Origin: Larix kaempferi
Taxonomy: Eukaryota; Streptophyta; Pinopsida; Pinales; Pinaceae
Assembly (NCBI GenBank): GCA_027924585.1
Contig: BSBM01000870.1
Location: 248,001-312,000 of the forward strand
Direction: 5' to 3'
Length of the DNA stretch: 64,000 nt
Part shown: piece by piece, positions 46,243 to 59,159 of the stretch
How the letters are laid out: each line of letters opens with the position of its first letter
Numbering within the stretch: position 1 is the first letter of the stretch
Program-made: the position numbers and the translations under genes
Notes under the pieces: generated by a model
Databases searched by the model: none
The model's input: the letters and a program-made list of their open reading frames with translations, nothing else
What the model was told of the DNA's origin: nothing

Positions 46243-46958
46243 TGTAAAATTAGTCACAGTAGATCTAATGAACAAGTAAATCAATCACAACAGATGAATA
46301 TAGAAAATATGGTGTAAAACTGTGCAAAACATGTAGCAGTGCTCAATATCTCAGTAAGGGTGAATGATTACAATAGAATACAGTAACAATGACTAAGCAA
46401 TTCAAATTGCCTAAGGAGTTCATTTGAATCACTGAATGGAGTAGCTTGATTCCAACTAGGAGTCCTCGTCATCAATCAGTGGTGGTCATCAATGCACAAG
46501 AACCAGTCATCCAGGTGTCAATCTGAGTCTAACTGAGTGTAACATGTGTAACTGAAGTGTGTAGCACTGATATAGGGAAGTGGGCTCAATGGAGGGCGCA
46601 TGGGAGGCTAACTGAAGTCAGAACAAGTCATCTAGTCAATCTGGAGGTCCAACGGAAGTGAAACAGTCAGTCGGGAGTGAAACTAGCCTCAAATCAGGGA
46701 GAATCGGAGCTAACTAAGTGTAACTGAAGTGGAACTGTAGTGGTAGGTGAAAAAGTGCACCCTTCTCTGGCAGTAGGTGAGAAGAGGGCACCTTCCTGAC
46801 TAGGAGGGCTAAAACTCTGAAGTAAGTGGCTCCCGGGTGCTAGAATAAGGTGGCTAAGGTGCTGGGGGCATCATCCTAGTGACTGGGATTCATGCAAAGT
46901 GAATGCAAACCCTAATTACATGCAAGATCCTAAGAAAGATGATGTGGATATCCGAACA
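46243..46958 (-). repeat. Copia F 5' LTR
   Basis: It is the partner of 40882-41596 with the same TG and CA ends. GTAAA follows as the target duplication. Confidence 0.93.
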
Positions 46959-47440
46959 GTAAAGATTTCTTTTAACAACTTTTATCTTGGATAGAGTTGC
47001 CTAAATTGAACTAGAGTGTCATTAGGAAAGTTGTTAGCTTTTGCCTCACTCCTCTACCATTGTTTTCTCCAAGAAAGCCATACTCTTTCTAATTTTATGT
47101 CACTCATGGTCCACCAAACATATACTTTCCCATTCGTGACCACTTGCATAGAGTTGGTTTTAGCTTATTGTCTAGATTGGGGTTTTAGTGCTAAATAAGC
47201 CTTATTTTTCAGTGAGCCTCTCGAATTTCCTTTAGTGCATTCGAATTATATTGATAATATGTACTATAATTTATTATTATTATGGAATACCAATCATAAT
47301 GTAATGGAAATTAAGAGAATTTCATTCTACATGTTTCTACATCTATCTTTCTTCACAATTTTGCTAGTCTCTTATGAATTCTTAGTGAAGACATAAGTTT
47401 GGAGCAGATCTTTGGCTTGTTTTGAATTCTAATATGGTGA

Positions 47441-47876
47441 ACCAGAATGTTACGAAGAATCAATACAGGTGGAAACTAGAAATAAGTGGGAGCAAGGAAT
47501 GAACGAGGAGATGGACTCATTGGTAAGAAACCAGACTTGGGATTTGGTTCAATTGCCTCTAGGTAAAAGAGCATTGCATAATAAATGGGGTTATAGGTTG
47601 AAGGAAGAAGATGGAGGAAAGAAGTAGTACAAATCCAAACTTGTTGTAAAGGGGTTTGCATAGAAGAAAGGTATATATTTTGATGAAACATTTTCACCTA
47701 TTGTTAAAATGAATTCAATTAGGACTATTTTAAGTCTAGTGGTGGTAGAATATTTGCATCTTGAATAGTTAGATGTGAAAATAGATTTTCTCCATGGGGA
47801 TTTGGAGGAAGATATTTATATGCAGCAGCTACAGGGGTATGAGGTCAAAGGGAAGGGGAATTTGGTGTGCATGTTG
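47441..47876 (+). pseudogene. Copia RT N-terminal fragment H
   Basis: The reading EPECYEES is followed by WEQGMNEEMDSLVRNQTWDL, KGIYFDETFSPIVKMNSIRT and [18 protein letters not shown]. This is the start of a copia RT. Stops occur at about 47625, 47661 and 47764. It is the target into which T inserted on its left and E on its right. It cannot be assigned to either. Confidence 0.88.
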
Positions 47877-48387
47877 TGTTGGAATATATTAATTATATTC
47901 CTTGGAAGGTAATAATGTCTTTGTATTATGTCAGAATTTATCCACAATCTTATGTAAAAGAGTAATACATTATATCGCATATTCATTATGGTAAAGTATT
48001 CTCTTATTATCCATTATTATATAAAGAGATGCTATTATGGAGAATTATATCATCCCACAAGCAATATGTGATATTAATTCCTCCACATCTCTTTGTATAT
48101 AATAGGGTCAAGGAGTCACATCACGTGATACTATTGCAACACATTGTATTGTTCTCACAAGCTCTCTGCTCTATTGTAATGGGGTTATTTGTAGTTTCTC
48201 TCTTGTAAGATTGAAGGAAATTTCTGGAGATAATAGAAGACAACCTTTCTGTGACGTAGCCCAATTGGGTGAACCATGTATATCTGGTGTATTCTTTTCC
48301 TTGTTCTCTTTCTATTATTATTTATGTTGATATGTTATTGATTGCTAAGATAGGTAAGCTAGTTTAGTTAGATATATAGTTCTGACA
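47877..48387 (+). repeat. Copia E 5' LTR
   Basis: Its ends are TG and CA, and it is followed directly by an initiator tRNA-Met type primer site. Only one copy is in the window. Confidence 0.85.
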
Positions 48388-48400
48388 TGGTATCAGAGCT

Positions 48401-49178
48401 GGTTGCTATGATCTAGCACCTTCTATAGCTTTCAATCAATAACTATTATCATCTGGACATTGTTTATTATTGTAGGTTTGCTTTCTATCTGGTATCCATT
48501 AGGATTCTCTTTAGATCTGGGCATGTTTCTGCAATTTTTTTTTATAACCCTAACTTTGTTGTGTAGTTTTTTGCAAAAACATTTCAAGGGGTTCTTTATT
48601 GTTTTCTGTAGATATATATCATTTTTGGATTCTCCTCAAGGAGATCTATCTTCTGGTTTTCATATATGTTGTTTTCATCCAAGTTTGGTAGATTTTTTGC
48701 AGGTTTCCATCTTCGGCATAATCGACACTATTTTTAGCCTAAAACTAGACATTCGCGACTTTCTCTTCGCAAACAACGAGGGTAACCGTGACTTTCCCTA
48801 CTGCGAACCCATGACTTCTGGTGTAAAGACCCACATGTTCTATGACATACTCGTGCTTTCCCTATTGAGTACTCACATTTACTTTATTATACTTGCTACC
48901 CTACTGTGCAGAGACCCACAAGTGCTTCGGCATAACCACAAATTTACTGTACAGAAACCCACAAGTATCAAATCAAAACCGTGACTTTCGCGTTTACAGA
49001 CCCGTGTACCCACGACTGGCTCTACTATAAAATCATGAGTAACCGTGACCATTTCCATGTAGAACCCACGAGTATTAGCTTTATTTGTGAGTTTACTGTG
49101 GCAGAACCGCGAGTGACTTTATTTGGCACCTTTTATAAGGGCTATAAGTAAAGTTTTTGTTTTTTACTGTGTTTCTTC
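48401..49178 (+). other. Element E leader with degenerate repeats
   Basis: From about 48730 to 49130, words such as CCGTGACTTTC, CAGAAACCCACAAGT and CTACTGTGCAGA recur about every 30-60 bp. The open frame 48460-48984 spans part of this and has no recognisable domain. I treat the region as non-coding. Confidence 0.55.
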
Positions 49179-49754
49179 TGTTGACGTATTTATAAATTCA
49201 GAATGTATTCACTTGTATATTGTATATTGTATTTTATTATTCTACCTCCGACGAAGATGTTTATTCCTCCAGTAGGAGAAGTCATTATTGTACTTGGGTC
49301 ATGTAAATTCATTGAGGTCTCCCATGTATGTCAGGGCATAAAACCCTAGAGTTAAGTTATTAATGGGTTATTAGATTCTCCTATAGAAGTCATCCCATTC
49401 AGTTACACTTAGGGGCCGACCTGCTTGGGGTTAAGGCTAAGTGAAAGGTAAAGTATAAATAGAGAGGGTGCTCCTCTCTATTTGATCATTCACACAATCA
49501 CTCAATTCGCATAAGTTAGAGAGAGAGAAGTTCGCACAAGTGGAGGAGGAGGAAGCTACTGGAGACCATCTCTTTATTTTGGGGTTTTGTATTATTTCTC
49601 ATTCTATCTCTGAGGAAGTTGGGGGGTTTTCTCCTTTATGGTTTCCCGAGTGAAATTATTTGTGTCTCTTGTCTCTTTTGTTTGATATGATGTACATGTT
49701 GTTCTCTCAGATAATATCCTAGATCATATTGAATTAAATGATGAAAAAGTAACA
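49179..49754 (+). repeat. Copia C 5' LTR
   Basis: It runs from TGTTGACGTATTTAT to AAAAAGTAACA, 576 bp. TATAAATAG is at 49454-49462. It shares GGGCCGACC and TTATTAGA blocks (reverse sense) with the D and B LTRs. Confidence 0.87.
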
Positions 49755-49768
49755 TGGTATCAAAGCTA

Positions 49769-52091
49769 GCCTGAAGGAAGGCTTGTATGGCATTTACGAC
49801 ACTTGTCTCACTTGCGACAATTTGAAAGCTAGGGCTTTGTATAACAAAACCTAGTCATCGTGGAACTTTTGCTATAAATCAATTTTAAAGAAGGTTCAGG
49901 ATTTGAAAAATTGGACAGGCCCAAGATGAAATTTTCCTATACCTTGTGTCTGAATTTCAGCCTCAGTTTCGTTGTACTTTATGAGATATGATCCATACAA
50001 GTTAGGGTTTCTGCCTCTTCCAGAATGAATCCCTAAACATGTGACCTAGGAAAAAAGGTCATATATAAGGATAAGAATCTCCAAATGGAATTCCGTAAAA
50101 AGTAAAAGTCAGGGTATGGACTGTAGTTTCACAGATCCGATTTTCAGAGGTCAGAGTTGAAACAGTGACACATGGCACTCCATACAAGTTCACTATGGTG
50201 TTTCATCCCTTAAACAGGTCATGTTGGGAAACTGAGCATATCTACCTGATGGAGAATTGAATGAAGCTCAAACCTGTGGGGTTGGAAAGATGTCAGGTCT
50301 GGAGACCACATGATGAAGTTTCAGACCCTGCAAATCTGCAATTTCAGAGATACACAATAAACAAAATGGCACATCTGAAATGGCTCAACGGAGGAAATCA
50401 AAGAAGAGGAGGAAGAAGCTCTCACTTAGGGTTTTTAGTTTTTAGGTATGGCATGAACTGATACAATGTTGGAGACACCTGATGAAACATTGGAAAATTT
50501 GAAAATGGATTTGGAATCCATTCATCATAGATATTAATCCTCCATCAAAATGTTGTGGGAGGAAGGAGATTGAAAAATTAGGGTTTCCAAGTAAGAAGAA
50601 ACCCTAGCAAGCTTGGGAGACTCATAGGGTAGCAATGAAGGAGGTTTAAAAGGCACTAATATTCTATCATCCTAGCACCATGAACCTATATAAGATGTTT
50701 ACAAGTGATCTACCTTGGATGGTTAGGGTTTTACGCTTATAGAGAAGACTACAAGCAATCTCGACAGGTATGACTTGGGGAGATACAAGTATGTTTTGAA
50801 ATCTGTTTCATGATTAAGTTCATGATATGTTTGTCTTCATATTATTGAGGTTAGTATGATCATGATTGTCTGTTCACCTTAGTAAAAGTATGAATGCATG
50901 TGAATAATAGAATACATTCATTGATTAGGGTTATGACACTTATGATTGTACTAATGCACTGTGGTGTTGTATGAGGATGATGTTGTCCACTAACATAAAA
51001 TGTACATCAAGAAAGACAAATCAAGTTCTAGATCAAGAATATATGACGATGGTGAAATGAAGACAAAGACTCATCCATAGTATTTGATCACATAGAAGAT
51101 CTACTTACGAGGTATGTATGATTTGGTTCTACAATGCTTAACTTATGAAGATATGCTGGTTACTAGCACAAGGTCTCTAAATCATTGAAGAGAACAAAGA
51201 AAACATTGTTTGGGTATGTTAGACATAACTAGCAAACATGATAATCCAAGTATGTTTTCCTATATCGAGTTAGAATCCTACCTTGTGTTAGGATCTTATA
51301 TAAGCATACTTTTGTATGATTGATAATGATTATTCATGAAGTTATAAGTTTGAGTAATCATGGGTTTATGCATATTATGCTTCTTAGTTTGATTAATGAT
51401 ATGACAAACTAGAAGAGTCCTATGGTCAAATAAGAATATGCATGAGTAAAAGTACTCCCTGAAACCTTGAATACTAATGCTTGTGATAAATTACCTATGT
51501 ATGAAATGATCATGACCATACAAGTAAAGATTATAGGATTATAATGTTTTGAGAGTATTGAGATTATACTAATGAATGTATGATTATGTATGAGATCTTG
51601 AGGATGACACAATGATGAAACTAGTGCACACTTAAGCATGCATAGTGGTCCAGGATGGATAGAAGTTCAAAATACATATAATCATGTTACTATCATAAAG
51701 GTAAAATAGAGATCAAGAGGGAGCACACTCCAGTAGTTCCTACAAGGAAGCAAAGATTGAGAGGGAGTCCACCCAACAACCAAACAAAGGTAAGTATTTG
51801 AATTGTCATTTCTTGTATATATGATTACTTAAGTGATGTTGTTCAGTGATGTACATACTTATGTTCTTAGATTTAGGATGTATATTATGCATGTTAGAAC
51901 ATTTGCATTAATGAAAAAGATACTACTAATATGCAAGTAATGGGTAAGTGGCCTATGGTACTGCACAACACTCCATTGCTACTTATCTAGATTGAAACCT
52001 CTTTGCTAATATGTTGGAGTAGTGCACACTCTTAACAATGTTCTGGTAGAGATGGAAAGAATCTAGAAAGTTACAGGATATGGATAAATGT
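49769..52091 (+). other. Copia C long untranslated leader
   Basis: No coding was seen. It is homologous to the copia B leader read on the minus strand. Shared words include GGCATTTACGACACTTG, CATCGTGGAACTTT and AGTGCACACTCTTAACAAT. It is interrupted at 52092 by element N. Confidence 0.75.
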
Positions 52092-53136
52092 TGTTATAGG
52101 TCAAATCTGCACTTCTTCATCCGTGATCACATTACGCTATCGATCACACAAAAGGACAACATGGATTGAAGAGCTAGGTTGGCTTAGGTGATGCATGGAC
52201 TGTACTTACCCCTTTGTAGCTGACAAAACCCTGTCTTATCTGACATTTTGACATGTGCCCTACTCTTTGTATAGAAAACTAGCGCACATCAGGACATGTG
52301 TGCTACTCTACAAGCATGAAAGGCGCGCACACTAGCTAGTATGCCCTACCTTTCCTTAAGGAAAGTAGTGCACACCTCAGAAAAAGTTGTAAATGCTGGT
52401 TGTAAAGCACTAAAGTTGCATATTGTGTGCTACTATGTATTGAGAAAACTCACGCACATCTTAAAATGTAATAAAAAATATATTAATTTGATGAATTGGG
52501 ATTAGTTGAAGTTGGTTTGCAGCTTCCCCAACTTCCCAATCAAACTACCTCTCAATCCAAACTGCCTACCTTGTCCCATAAATACAAGGGGGATAGAAGA
52601 GAGAGACTAGACTCAATCTAGAAAGCTAGACTGAGGAGGAGAAACTATGCATTAAGGGTTGTTATGCTAGAGGAATTCCAAAGTTAGTGTGAAGAGAAGG
52701 AGCCCAAAATTCGGTTGCACAAGCACTCTGAATGATCAAGTATAATTGTACTAATTATTGCTTTTTGATAATAAAGGTGCAAATACCCTTCCTGTCCCAA
52801 TCAAATGTCTAATGGATTGCATATTTGTTTGGTTTAATGCTTGATTGTATTTGATGTCTAAATTGTGTTTCAATTTCATCATTGTTATATCAGTCAAGAT
52901 ACACGGAGGAAGGTATCTTTTGTATTGCAGGTTCACCAAACGGAAGATCAAGTGAAGGCTCGATCAAAGGAGCGAGCGAAAGCTAGGATCGAAAGTCGTT
53001 AATAAGGTATGCCTTCAAGAATCTTGATCTCTTTCCTTTGGTAGAAGCCTATGTGGTATGATCAATGTATTTACATGTCACCCCGGAAGTTGGTAGTGTC
53101 TGTCTCCTCGCTATAAGGTAGAAATCATGAACAACA
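52092..53136 (+). repeat. Element N 5' LTR
   Basis: It runs from TGTTATAGGTCAAATC to GAACAACA. It contains several near-palindromic GCGCAC words (52280-52460) and a possible promoter (CATAAATA at 52577-52584). It includes no gene. Confidence 0.9.
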
Positions 53137-53139
53137 GAC

Positions 53140-53159
53140 TAGCGACTCCATTGGGGAAC
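53140..53159 (+). promoter_or_regulatory. Element N primer binding site
   Basis: TAGCGACTCCATTGGGGAAC lies three bases after the LTR. It resembles the TGGCGACTCC...GGGGA sites of Tat-type gypsy elements. The tRNA identity is recalled, not checked. Confidence 0.6.
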
Positions 53160-54983
53160 GGTTGTTTTCTTCTCTAGGAGATATAATTAGTTTTCCTTCC
53201 AGTACTTTTTGGTCTTTTTGATCCTCTGAGAGGCCCTGTAGGTCACTATTACCTGTTTTTGCTTGCTTGACTCATCTCAGTCTGAAATTGCAAGGCCTAT
53301 TTTTGATCTCCAATGACATGTGCGCTAGTCTGCCTTATACACAGTAGCGCATACCTGATGATGAGCGCTGCTTTCACTACTGTATAGTAGGGCACATCTC
53401 CCAGTGTGCGCTGGTTTATGCACTGCATAGTATGGCGTAATCTTGTAACTCTCTGTTTGCTGTGGGGATTTGATTTCCACTTGTTTGGTTTGATTTCCAG
53501 ACTCTTGCTTTGTCTTCTTAACTGATCCTTGAGGTCTTTATGCCCTTGTTGAGTTTTGTTTGCCTCTCCTAAGTCCCTTAGGTCATCTTTTGCTTGCTTG
53601 AGTACTTTTTGAGTTGTCTTGCTTGTTTGTGACTCTTTTTGAAGACCACATACTATTCCTTGTTGGACATAGTTGCACTCCTATGCCCTAGATGCTTGTT
53701 GCATGTATACAAACCTTTGTTTTATAACATTTGTTGTTTTGTGGAAACAATAGCACACATTGACGGTGTCTTGGCCTTTGATTTAGGGTTTGACCCCAAG
53801 TTGGAGTCCTTAGGCTGTTTTCAAAATCTTTTTGAATCTAGACACTCTTTGATTGCTTTGTCAGTTTCGTTCCAAGTAAGTTGAAGTCCTTTAGTTTGAT
53901 TTTTTTCGACTCTTTGTGATTGTAAGGTCATCTTTGGATCACTTGCCTACCTTTTGCTTGGCTTAGTGTTTTCTTAGGGTTTTTTGTGCCTTGGAGCAAC
54001 CTATGAGGTTTGCCTTTCCGTTACAAGCATCTCTTATCCCTGTTTTCTTTTCGCTTTGTTTCCAAACCCAAAGCTTTTTCCTTTGAAAAACTTTGTAGGA
54101 CAAGTCTTTTTCAAGTCATTGATTTGATTGTTGTGAGCCTTAGAGTTGCTTTTCGTTACTCAAATTTCTCTTTTAGGTCTTACTTGCTTCAATTTTCAAG
54201 TTCTTTTTTTTTACATATATCAGAAAAGGCAAAAAATGAGTTTGGTAGTTTAAAGTTGTAAGACTTATGATCATTTCGAAGTAGAGTAGTTTACTTTGTT
54301 TTGAATTTGAAAAGAAAATAAAAAGAGACTTGTTTTAGGTTTGCTTATCTTTAATTTTGGAAAACAAGCAATGAGAAAGTTTAGTGAAATTTTTTTACTT
54401 TTATGTACTTTCCATTTCTGTCACAACCACGCCACACAATGCACTGCAACCTTTGAGTAAAGAAAAACCCTTAAAAAGAATAATTAATAAAATTTATTGG
54501 CAACTTTTCTTTCTAGGGATGTCACTACACCAACTAGCTTAGGTTAGGGTTTCGGATTAGAACACACTTTAACTATCTGAAACCATTTTCATTACTCAAT
54601 AATCGTAGTGAAACTGTTTTTAGGTAAACCCATTGACATCAAAGTTGTTCTGGAAGCTCCACTGAAACCGTAGTTAAGCACGAGGTCTTGTGAAGGTGAA
54701 ATAGTGAGGATACCCCTTCACTTTTCATTTGGAGCATACACCAAGGCGAGTTCGCGTACGGGGATCCTTTTGGATTTTAGGCTTAGCTATTCTGCCCATG
54801 TGTTCTAGTCGGACCTATGACTGTCCCCCAGAGCTTCTTTCATGTTAATGGTAGCCTTAGTATCTTGAATATAGGGATTCTTGCATAGGTGGCAGTGAAA
54901 GGCTATTTTCATTGTACCTAGGATAGATACAAAAGGTAACCCTTTTCAGTAATCCCGTGAGGGCGGTTTGGTGATTCAAACGC
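53160..54983 (+). other. Element N leader region
   Basis: It is T-rich and no gene is supported. 53310-53450 repeats the GCGCAC-type words of the LTR (GTGCGCTAGTCTGCC, TAGCGCAT, GAGCGCTGC). The + frames at 53639-53884 and 54010-54261 lack recognisable domains. The N-terminal part of gag may begin within the last 500 bases. Confidence 0.5.
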
Positions 54984-57173
54984 TTGCACCCAGAGGACCT
55001 GAACTGGACGTCGTATATCTGTTCTTCGATGCTCTACTACCTTGTTCTGGGCCTTGATCATCCCAGACTTTCTATTGAGAGTATTTACCATCCTTGTTTT
55101 CCTAGTTTTGGATACTTTGGATTTTGTAGTGGTGTGCTCTTTGTGCCTCTCGCCCTTATTTGGCCTTAGATATTTATGGCCCGTTGGTTTGGAACTATGG
55201 ATAGCATCCTGGTGAGCACCAATCAAGGGACCCTTGTTAAAGGGGATCGTTGTTCTTTTCCATTCATTGGGAACATTGGTACTCCTTTAATGGCTACCTT
55301 GAATCTTCTAGGATTCACTATAGGGATACCGGTTTGGTTATTTTCCACTCTGAATTCCTTGCATGCTCTTGATGCTTCTCAAGTAAGCACCTCACATCAA
55401 GAGCATCAGAAACCTATGCCCACTTCGCTAGTAACATCTTCTCCTCCTCCTTCTACCTCATGTGGTGAAAGTAGTAATACTAGTTACCAACAGTCTAAAA
55501 GGAATAGACAGAGGAAGAATAGGAAGAATATGCCAAAGCAAGGGGGCAGCCACCCAGCCTCTGGAGGTCATGCTGGAGGCACCTACCCAGCCTCTGGAAG
55601 TCATGCTGGGGGCACCAACCCAGCCTCTGGAGGTCATGCTAGGAGAAAAATTTCAGTCAATGCAAATTATACTGAAAGCATGTCTTCAACCACTGTTTCT
55701 CATGTTGAGGACACGTCATTGATCACTGTCGGTCATATTAATGACAAGTCACCAGTTCCTGTGAGTCATACTAGAGACATTGAATCGACCACTGTAAGTC
55801 GTGCTGAGAACGTTGGCATTGTTGACAAACCTAATATATAGAAGCTTAAGTTCCCTTGTAAGTTTTGCGAGGGAGACCATCTTACTCACCAGTGCCCTGC
55901 TAGTCCAAAGGTGCAAAGAGTGTGGTCCATAGTTCAAAAGTCTTATGCTTCTGAGAAACTAGCCAATGCAAGTCATGCTGGGGGCAAGCTATCAGCCAAT
56001 GCTAGTCATGCTGAGAGTATTGTTGTTGTTACGGAGTCTAATATTATAGAACACAAGCCAAAGTTCCCTTGTAAACTTTGTAAGGGAGATCACCTTACTC
56101 ATCGGTGCCCTGCTATTCCAGAGGTGCAGAGAGTGTGGTCCATGTCTGAAGGATCCTCTGCTCCTGAACTTTCTATAGATTCCCAACAGCCTGATCAACC
56201 TTTGGTTGATGAAATGGTTGAACCAATGAAATCTTTGGTCAACCCCACTCTTCCTTTGGAGAGTGAAGCGATCGAATCGATGCAATCTTCGACCGATCCC
56301 ATCAATCCTTCAGAGACTGATGCGCCTATCCCTGAAGTCTTCTGCATTACTAGTTTGGATATCTCTGAAAATGGGGGAACTTCATCTATGCCCAGTGAAC
56401 CCCTACTAAGCTCTGTGATCATTTCATTTGATTGGAATAGTCTAACTGGGCCTCGCCTTCCTCCTGCTACACCTTTCTAGATAAAGGTTGATATCGGAAA
56501 CCATGTGGTTCACCAATGTGTTGTAGATGAAGGAGCCTCTGTTAGTATGTTATCCCCTTATGCTTGGAGGGATTTAGGTTTTCCTAACCTTGTTCTAGAT
56601 ATTAATTGACTGTTGACTTTTGATAAAAGACCTAGTGAACCGTTGGGATTCCTCCCTCAGGTACCTGTTACTTTGGGTGGAAAAATAGTCTTAGTTGATT
56701 TTATGGTTTTAAAGGACCCTATGGACTTTGATATGATCCTCGGGCATGATTACGTATATGTTATGCAGGCTGTGGTGTATACGCTCTTTCGTGTGATGCA
56801 TTTTCCTCACAACGGAAGCATTGTGACTATCTATCATCTTGCATTTGTTGATCCCTCTTATTACCCAACTATAGACCAGGTATGTCCCACGTCAATAGGA
56901 ACTACTATGTCACAATCAAATTATGCAGCATATTGTTCCTTGAGTCCAATGGCTACTGAGAATAAGCCTATGAATTCATGCTTACCTTCTCGGGACTGGG
57001 TCCCGGCAATTGACCAAGTGATGACTCCATCTGAATGTTTAGATATGTGTTCCATCCGGGATAATATACTTCCTTCTGATGAAGTTTTCCTAGAGCCTAT
57101 AATACAGTATGCCATTCATTTGGACATTGATCCACCTACAAGCATTCTTCCACCTTTTCTTCAAGCTCGTTAA
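54984..57173 (+). pseudogene. Element N gag with duplicated zinc knuckle and protease-like domain
   Basis: One frame runs from 54984 to 57173, with stops at 55167, 55839, 56478 and 56607. After an N-terminal part come short repeats (HPASGGHAGG type, 55545-55640). Two zinc knuckles follow, in phase and 213 bp apart (55857-55895 CKFCEGDHLTHQC, 56070-56108 CKLCKGDHLTHRC), spaced CX2CX3HX4C rather than CX2CX4HX4C. Next is a retropepsin-like region with VDEGASVSMLS (Asp at 56526), DEG where proteases have DTG or DSG, then DFDMILGHDYVY. The last ORF (56613-57173) continues the protease-side domain. No RT follows. Confidence 0.8.
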
Positions 57174-59159
57174 AAACAGTAAGGAATTTACGAGCATTCT
57201 TCCATCTCTCCTTTGAGCTCATTAAAAACAGTAAGGAGGTCACGAGTTTACTTTTTCGGGCTCGTTAAAATTTTATGAAAAAGATTCTTATGGAGTTCTC
57301 TCTAAGCTCTTGTTAGACTCTTTAAATATGACAAGATTGCTGAGTAGAATTGTCCTCTTCAAGCTCATTAAAGGAATTGAATGCCCATCTGCTTAAGTAT
57401 AAGTTTAACCCTTTTTCAAACTTTTGCGGATTACTTACAAAAAGGAATACTCTAGTCATCTGTGGCTAGAAGAGTTCTTCTTCCATTGTTTTACACTTTT
57501 TCAGGGGAGGAGACTAAATTTACGAAAAAGAACCTTTTGGAGCCTTCTTTAGGGTTTTTAGGCTATCGAAACATGAAAACACCAGCGAGCACTCACCTAT
57601 TGGGGCTCGATGTGAAATCCACAAGAGGGTGTATAGAGGATTGTTTAAGTTTTTCAGACTCTATAAATAGGAAAACACCGACGAGCATTAACCTACTTGG
57701 GCTCGATATTAAAATCCACAAGTAGGTGTATGGAGTTATTGTTTAAGTTTTCTAGACTCCTTAAAATTGAAAACACCGACGAGCAAGAACAAATCTTGGC
57801 TCAATATTAAAATCTAGAGATCAGTACTATAGAGTAATCTTCTATCTTGTTTTTGAACTCTGTAAACAATGAAGAAGGTCCTGAGTCTTCCTCCCATGGA
57901 CTCGTTAAATGTTTTACATGGTTGGACCTATTGAGTTTTCTTTTCTTCTTGGACTCATTAAAACAACAATATGGATATTCTTTCATAAAAAAGAATAAGG
58001 GATAAGAAGGGTATATCACATATTTTTCAGTTTCAAAGGTAGTTCAGTTAGTCATGTCCTTGAACACAGCACCTACTTGAATCTTTCATTTCAGTTGGGT
58101 TTTATTTTTTCACCTTAGGGTGAATTTGATCTCCGAGTTGTTTACTCCCCTGGTTGGTTATTCTTCCAACCATATAGAGGGTCTGTTAATGTCTCCTACA
58201 TTGCAGGCTTATATCACTTCCCCTTCATGTTGAAAACTGCCTAAGTCACTTTGTGTCATGCTCACTATTCAAGGATACTGCCTATGTCATCCATTCTACA
58301 GTTTACCTTGACTTCATGTGTTGGCCATCCTAGTGTCAGTCTTGTTACTTGTACTACTCCAAATCTGCTCATACCATTTGAGTGTTCCTCGTGTTGAATG
58401 ATGGAGGATGCATTAAGGCCTTCCTTCCAAAGGACTTCTTCCCATCGACATCAACTCATTATTCTCTGGGATTGAAGTTTAGATTTTCACTTAGTACCTT
58501 GGGGATTGCAATCATCAGTGGAAGTTTCCCTCGCTATTGAATAATGAGAATACATCAATGTCTCTTATTCGACAAGTTCCTCAATTGTTCGACTTCAAGT
58601 CCACTTATTCACACTTGTTGGATCGTACTAGGTACCTTGGGCCCAATTATCATTATCGGTGGAATCCCTCGCATTTGTTAATGGTATACGTCAATGACCG
58701 GTAATCAAACGATACCCCCCATGTTCGACTTCAACTCATTTATTCACATGGTTAGGGTTTGTACCTTGGGTTGTTTGAATGAAGACCTTGGGATTTTGAT
58801 AGCATCAACCTATTTATGTTATCACCCAAGCTGCGCAAGACTGAGCCTCACTCATTTTTTCTCTCCATGAGAAATAGATCCAGTTTGTTGTTATGGCTAT
58901 GATCTCTTATTTTGACATGGATCCACACTTGTATTTCAGTGGCCATGATATATATACATCTCCTAGTTATGTATCGTAGATAATGTTGTATCATACTACA
59001 CATCTATATGATGTCAAGATTGTAATTACTCGCTAACCTTGATCGTTATTTCAGGTACTTTTGTGACTTGGTTCTGTGGTTTCTTGCTCCTCCTCTGACT
59101 TGGAATTATAATGTATTTTGGCCATCGTTTCCCTATGACCTCACACATTAGGTGGCATC
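57174..59159 (+). other. Element N 3' non-coding region with repeats
   Basis: 57180-57400 repeats words like GCTCGTTAAAAACAGTAAGG. 57575-57850 holds three units of about 98 bp (GAAAACACCGACGAGCA type). 58440-58780 holds about three degenerate units of about 140 bp with GTACCTTGGG and TTCGACTTCAACTCA. A polypurine-like ATTAGGTGGCATC ends at 59159. No pol was found in any frame. Confidence 0.75.

Larger units (their letters stand above)
40882..46958 (-). mobile_element. Ty1/copia element F, complete, with TSD gtaaa
   Basis: The target duplication is gtaaa (40877-40881 and 46959-46963). The LTRs are 40882-41596 (715 bp) and 46243-46958 (716 bp), from TG to CA. The PBS is 46231-46242 and the polypurine tract is 41597-41609. 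On the minus strand it has gag, protease, integrase, RT and RNase H in copia order. About 13 differences in the first 215 LTR bases by eye suggest a moderately old insertion. It is the best preserved full element here. Confidence 0.95.
38915..47434 (+). mobile_element. Gag-only copia-type element T (TR-GAG-like), with nested copia F
   Basis: It has a 5' LTR fragment (38915-39074), PBS (39075-39087, TGGTATCAGAGGT), an internal region of about 1.55 kb, a polypurine tract (about 40615-40623) and a 3' LTR (40624-47434, about 730 bp without copia F). The right LTR tail (47266-47434) aligns with 38911-39074. The inside encodes a short Gag and a second unexplained frame, but no protease, integrase or RT. 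Such terminal-repeat elements with only gag depend on others for movement (established). The start of the 5' LTR was removed with the loss around copia A. Confidence 0.85.
40624..47434 (+). repeat. Element T 3' LTR, split by copia F
   Basis: It starts TGTTGGAACATTAAACC after AACGGGGGG. It is interrupted at 40882-46958 by copia F with target duplication gtaaa, then continues at 46964. Its tail matches 38911-39074. Confidence 0.85.
47877..49178 (+). mobile_element. Copia-type element E, 5' part
   Basis: The LTR (47877-48387, 511 bp, TGTTGGAATATATTAATT to AGTTCTGACA) is followed by a PBS (48388-48400, TGGTATCAGAGCT) and about 780 bp of leader. It is cut at 49179 by the LTR of copia C, and the rest should lie beyond the window. 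A TATATAAAG box lies at 48018-48026. Confidence 0.85.

Noticed and set aside
48460-48984. 174-codon + frame in the element E leader
   Set aside because: No domain, no relative in the window, a hydrophobic T-rich composition effect, and it overlaps degenerate repeats. Its length matches the LTR ORF only by chance.
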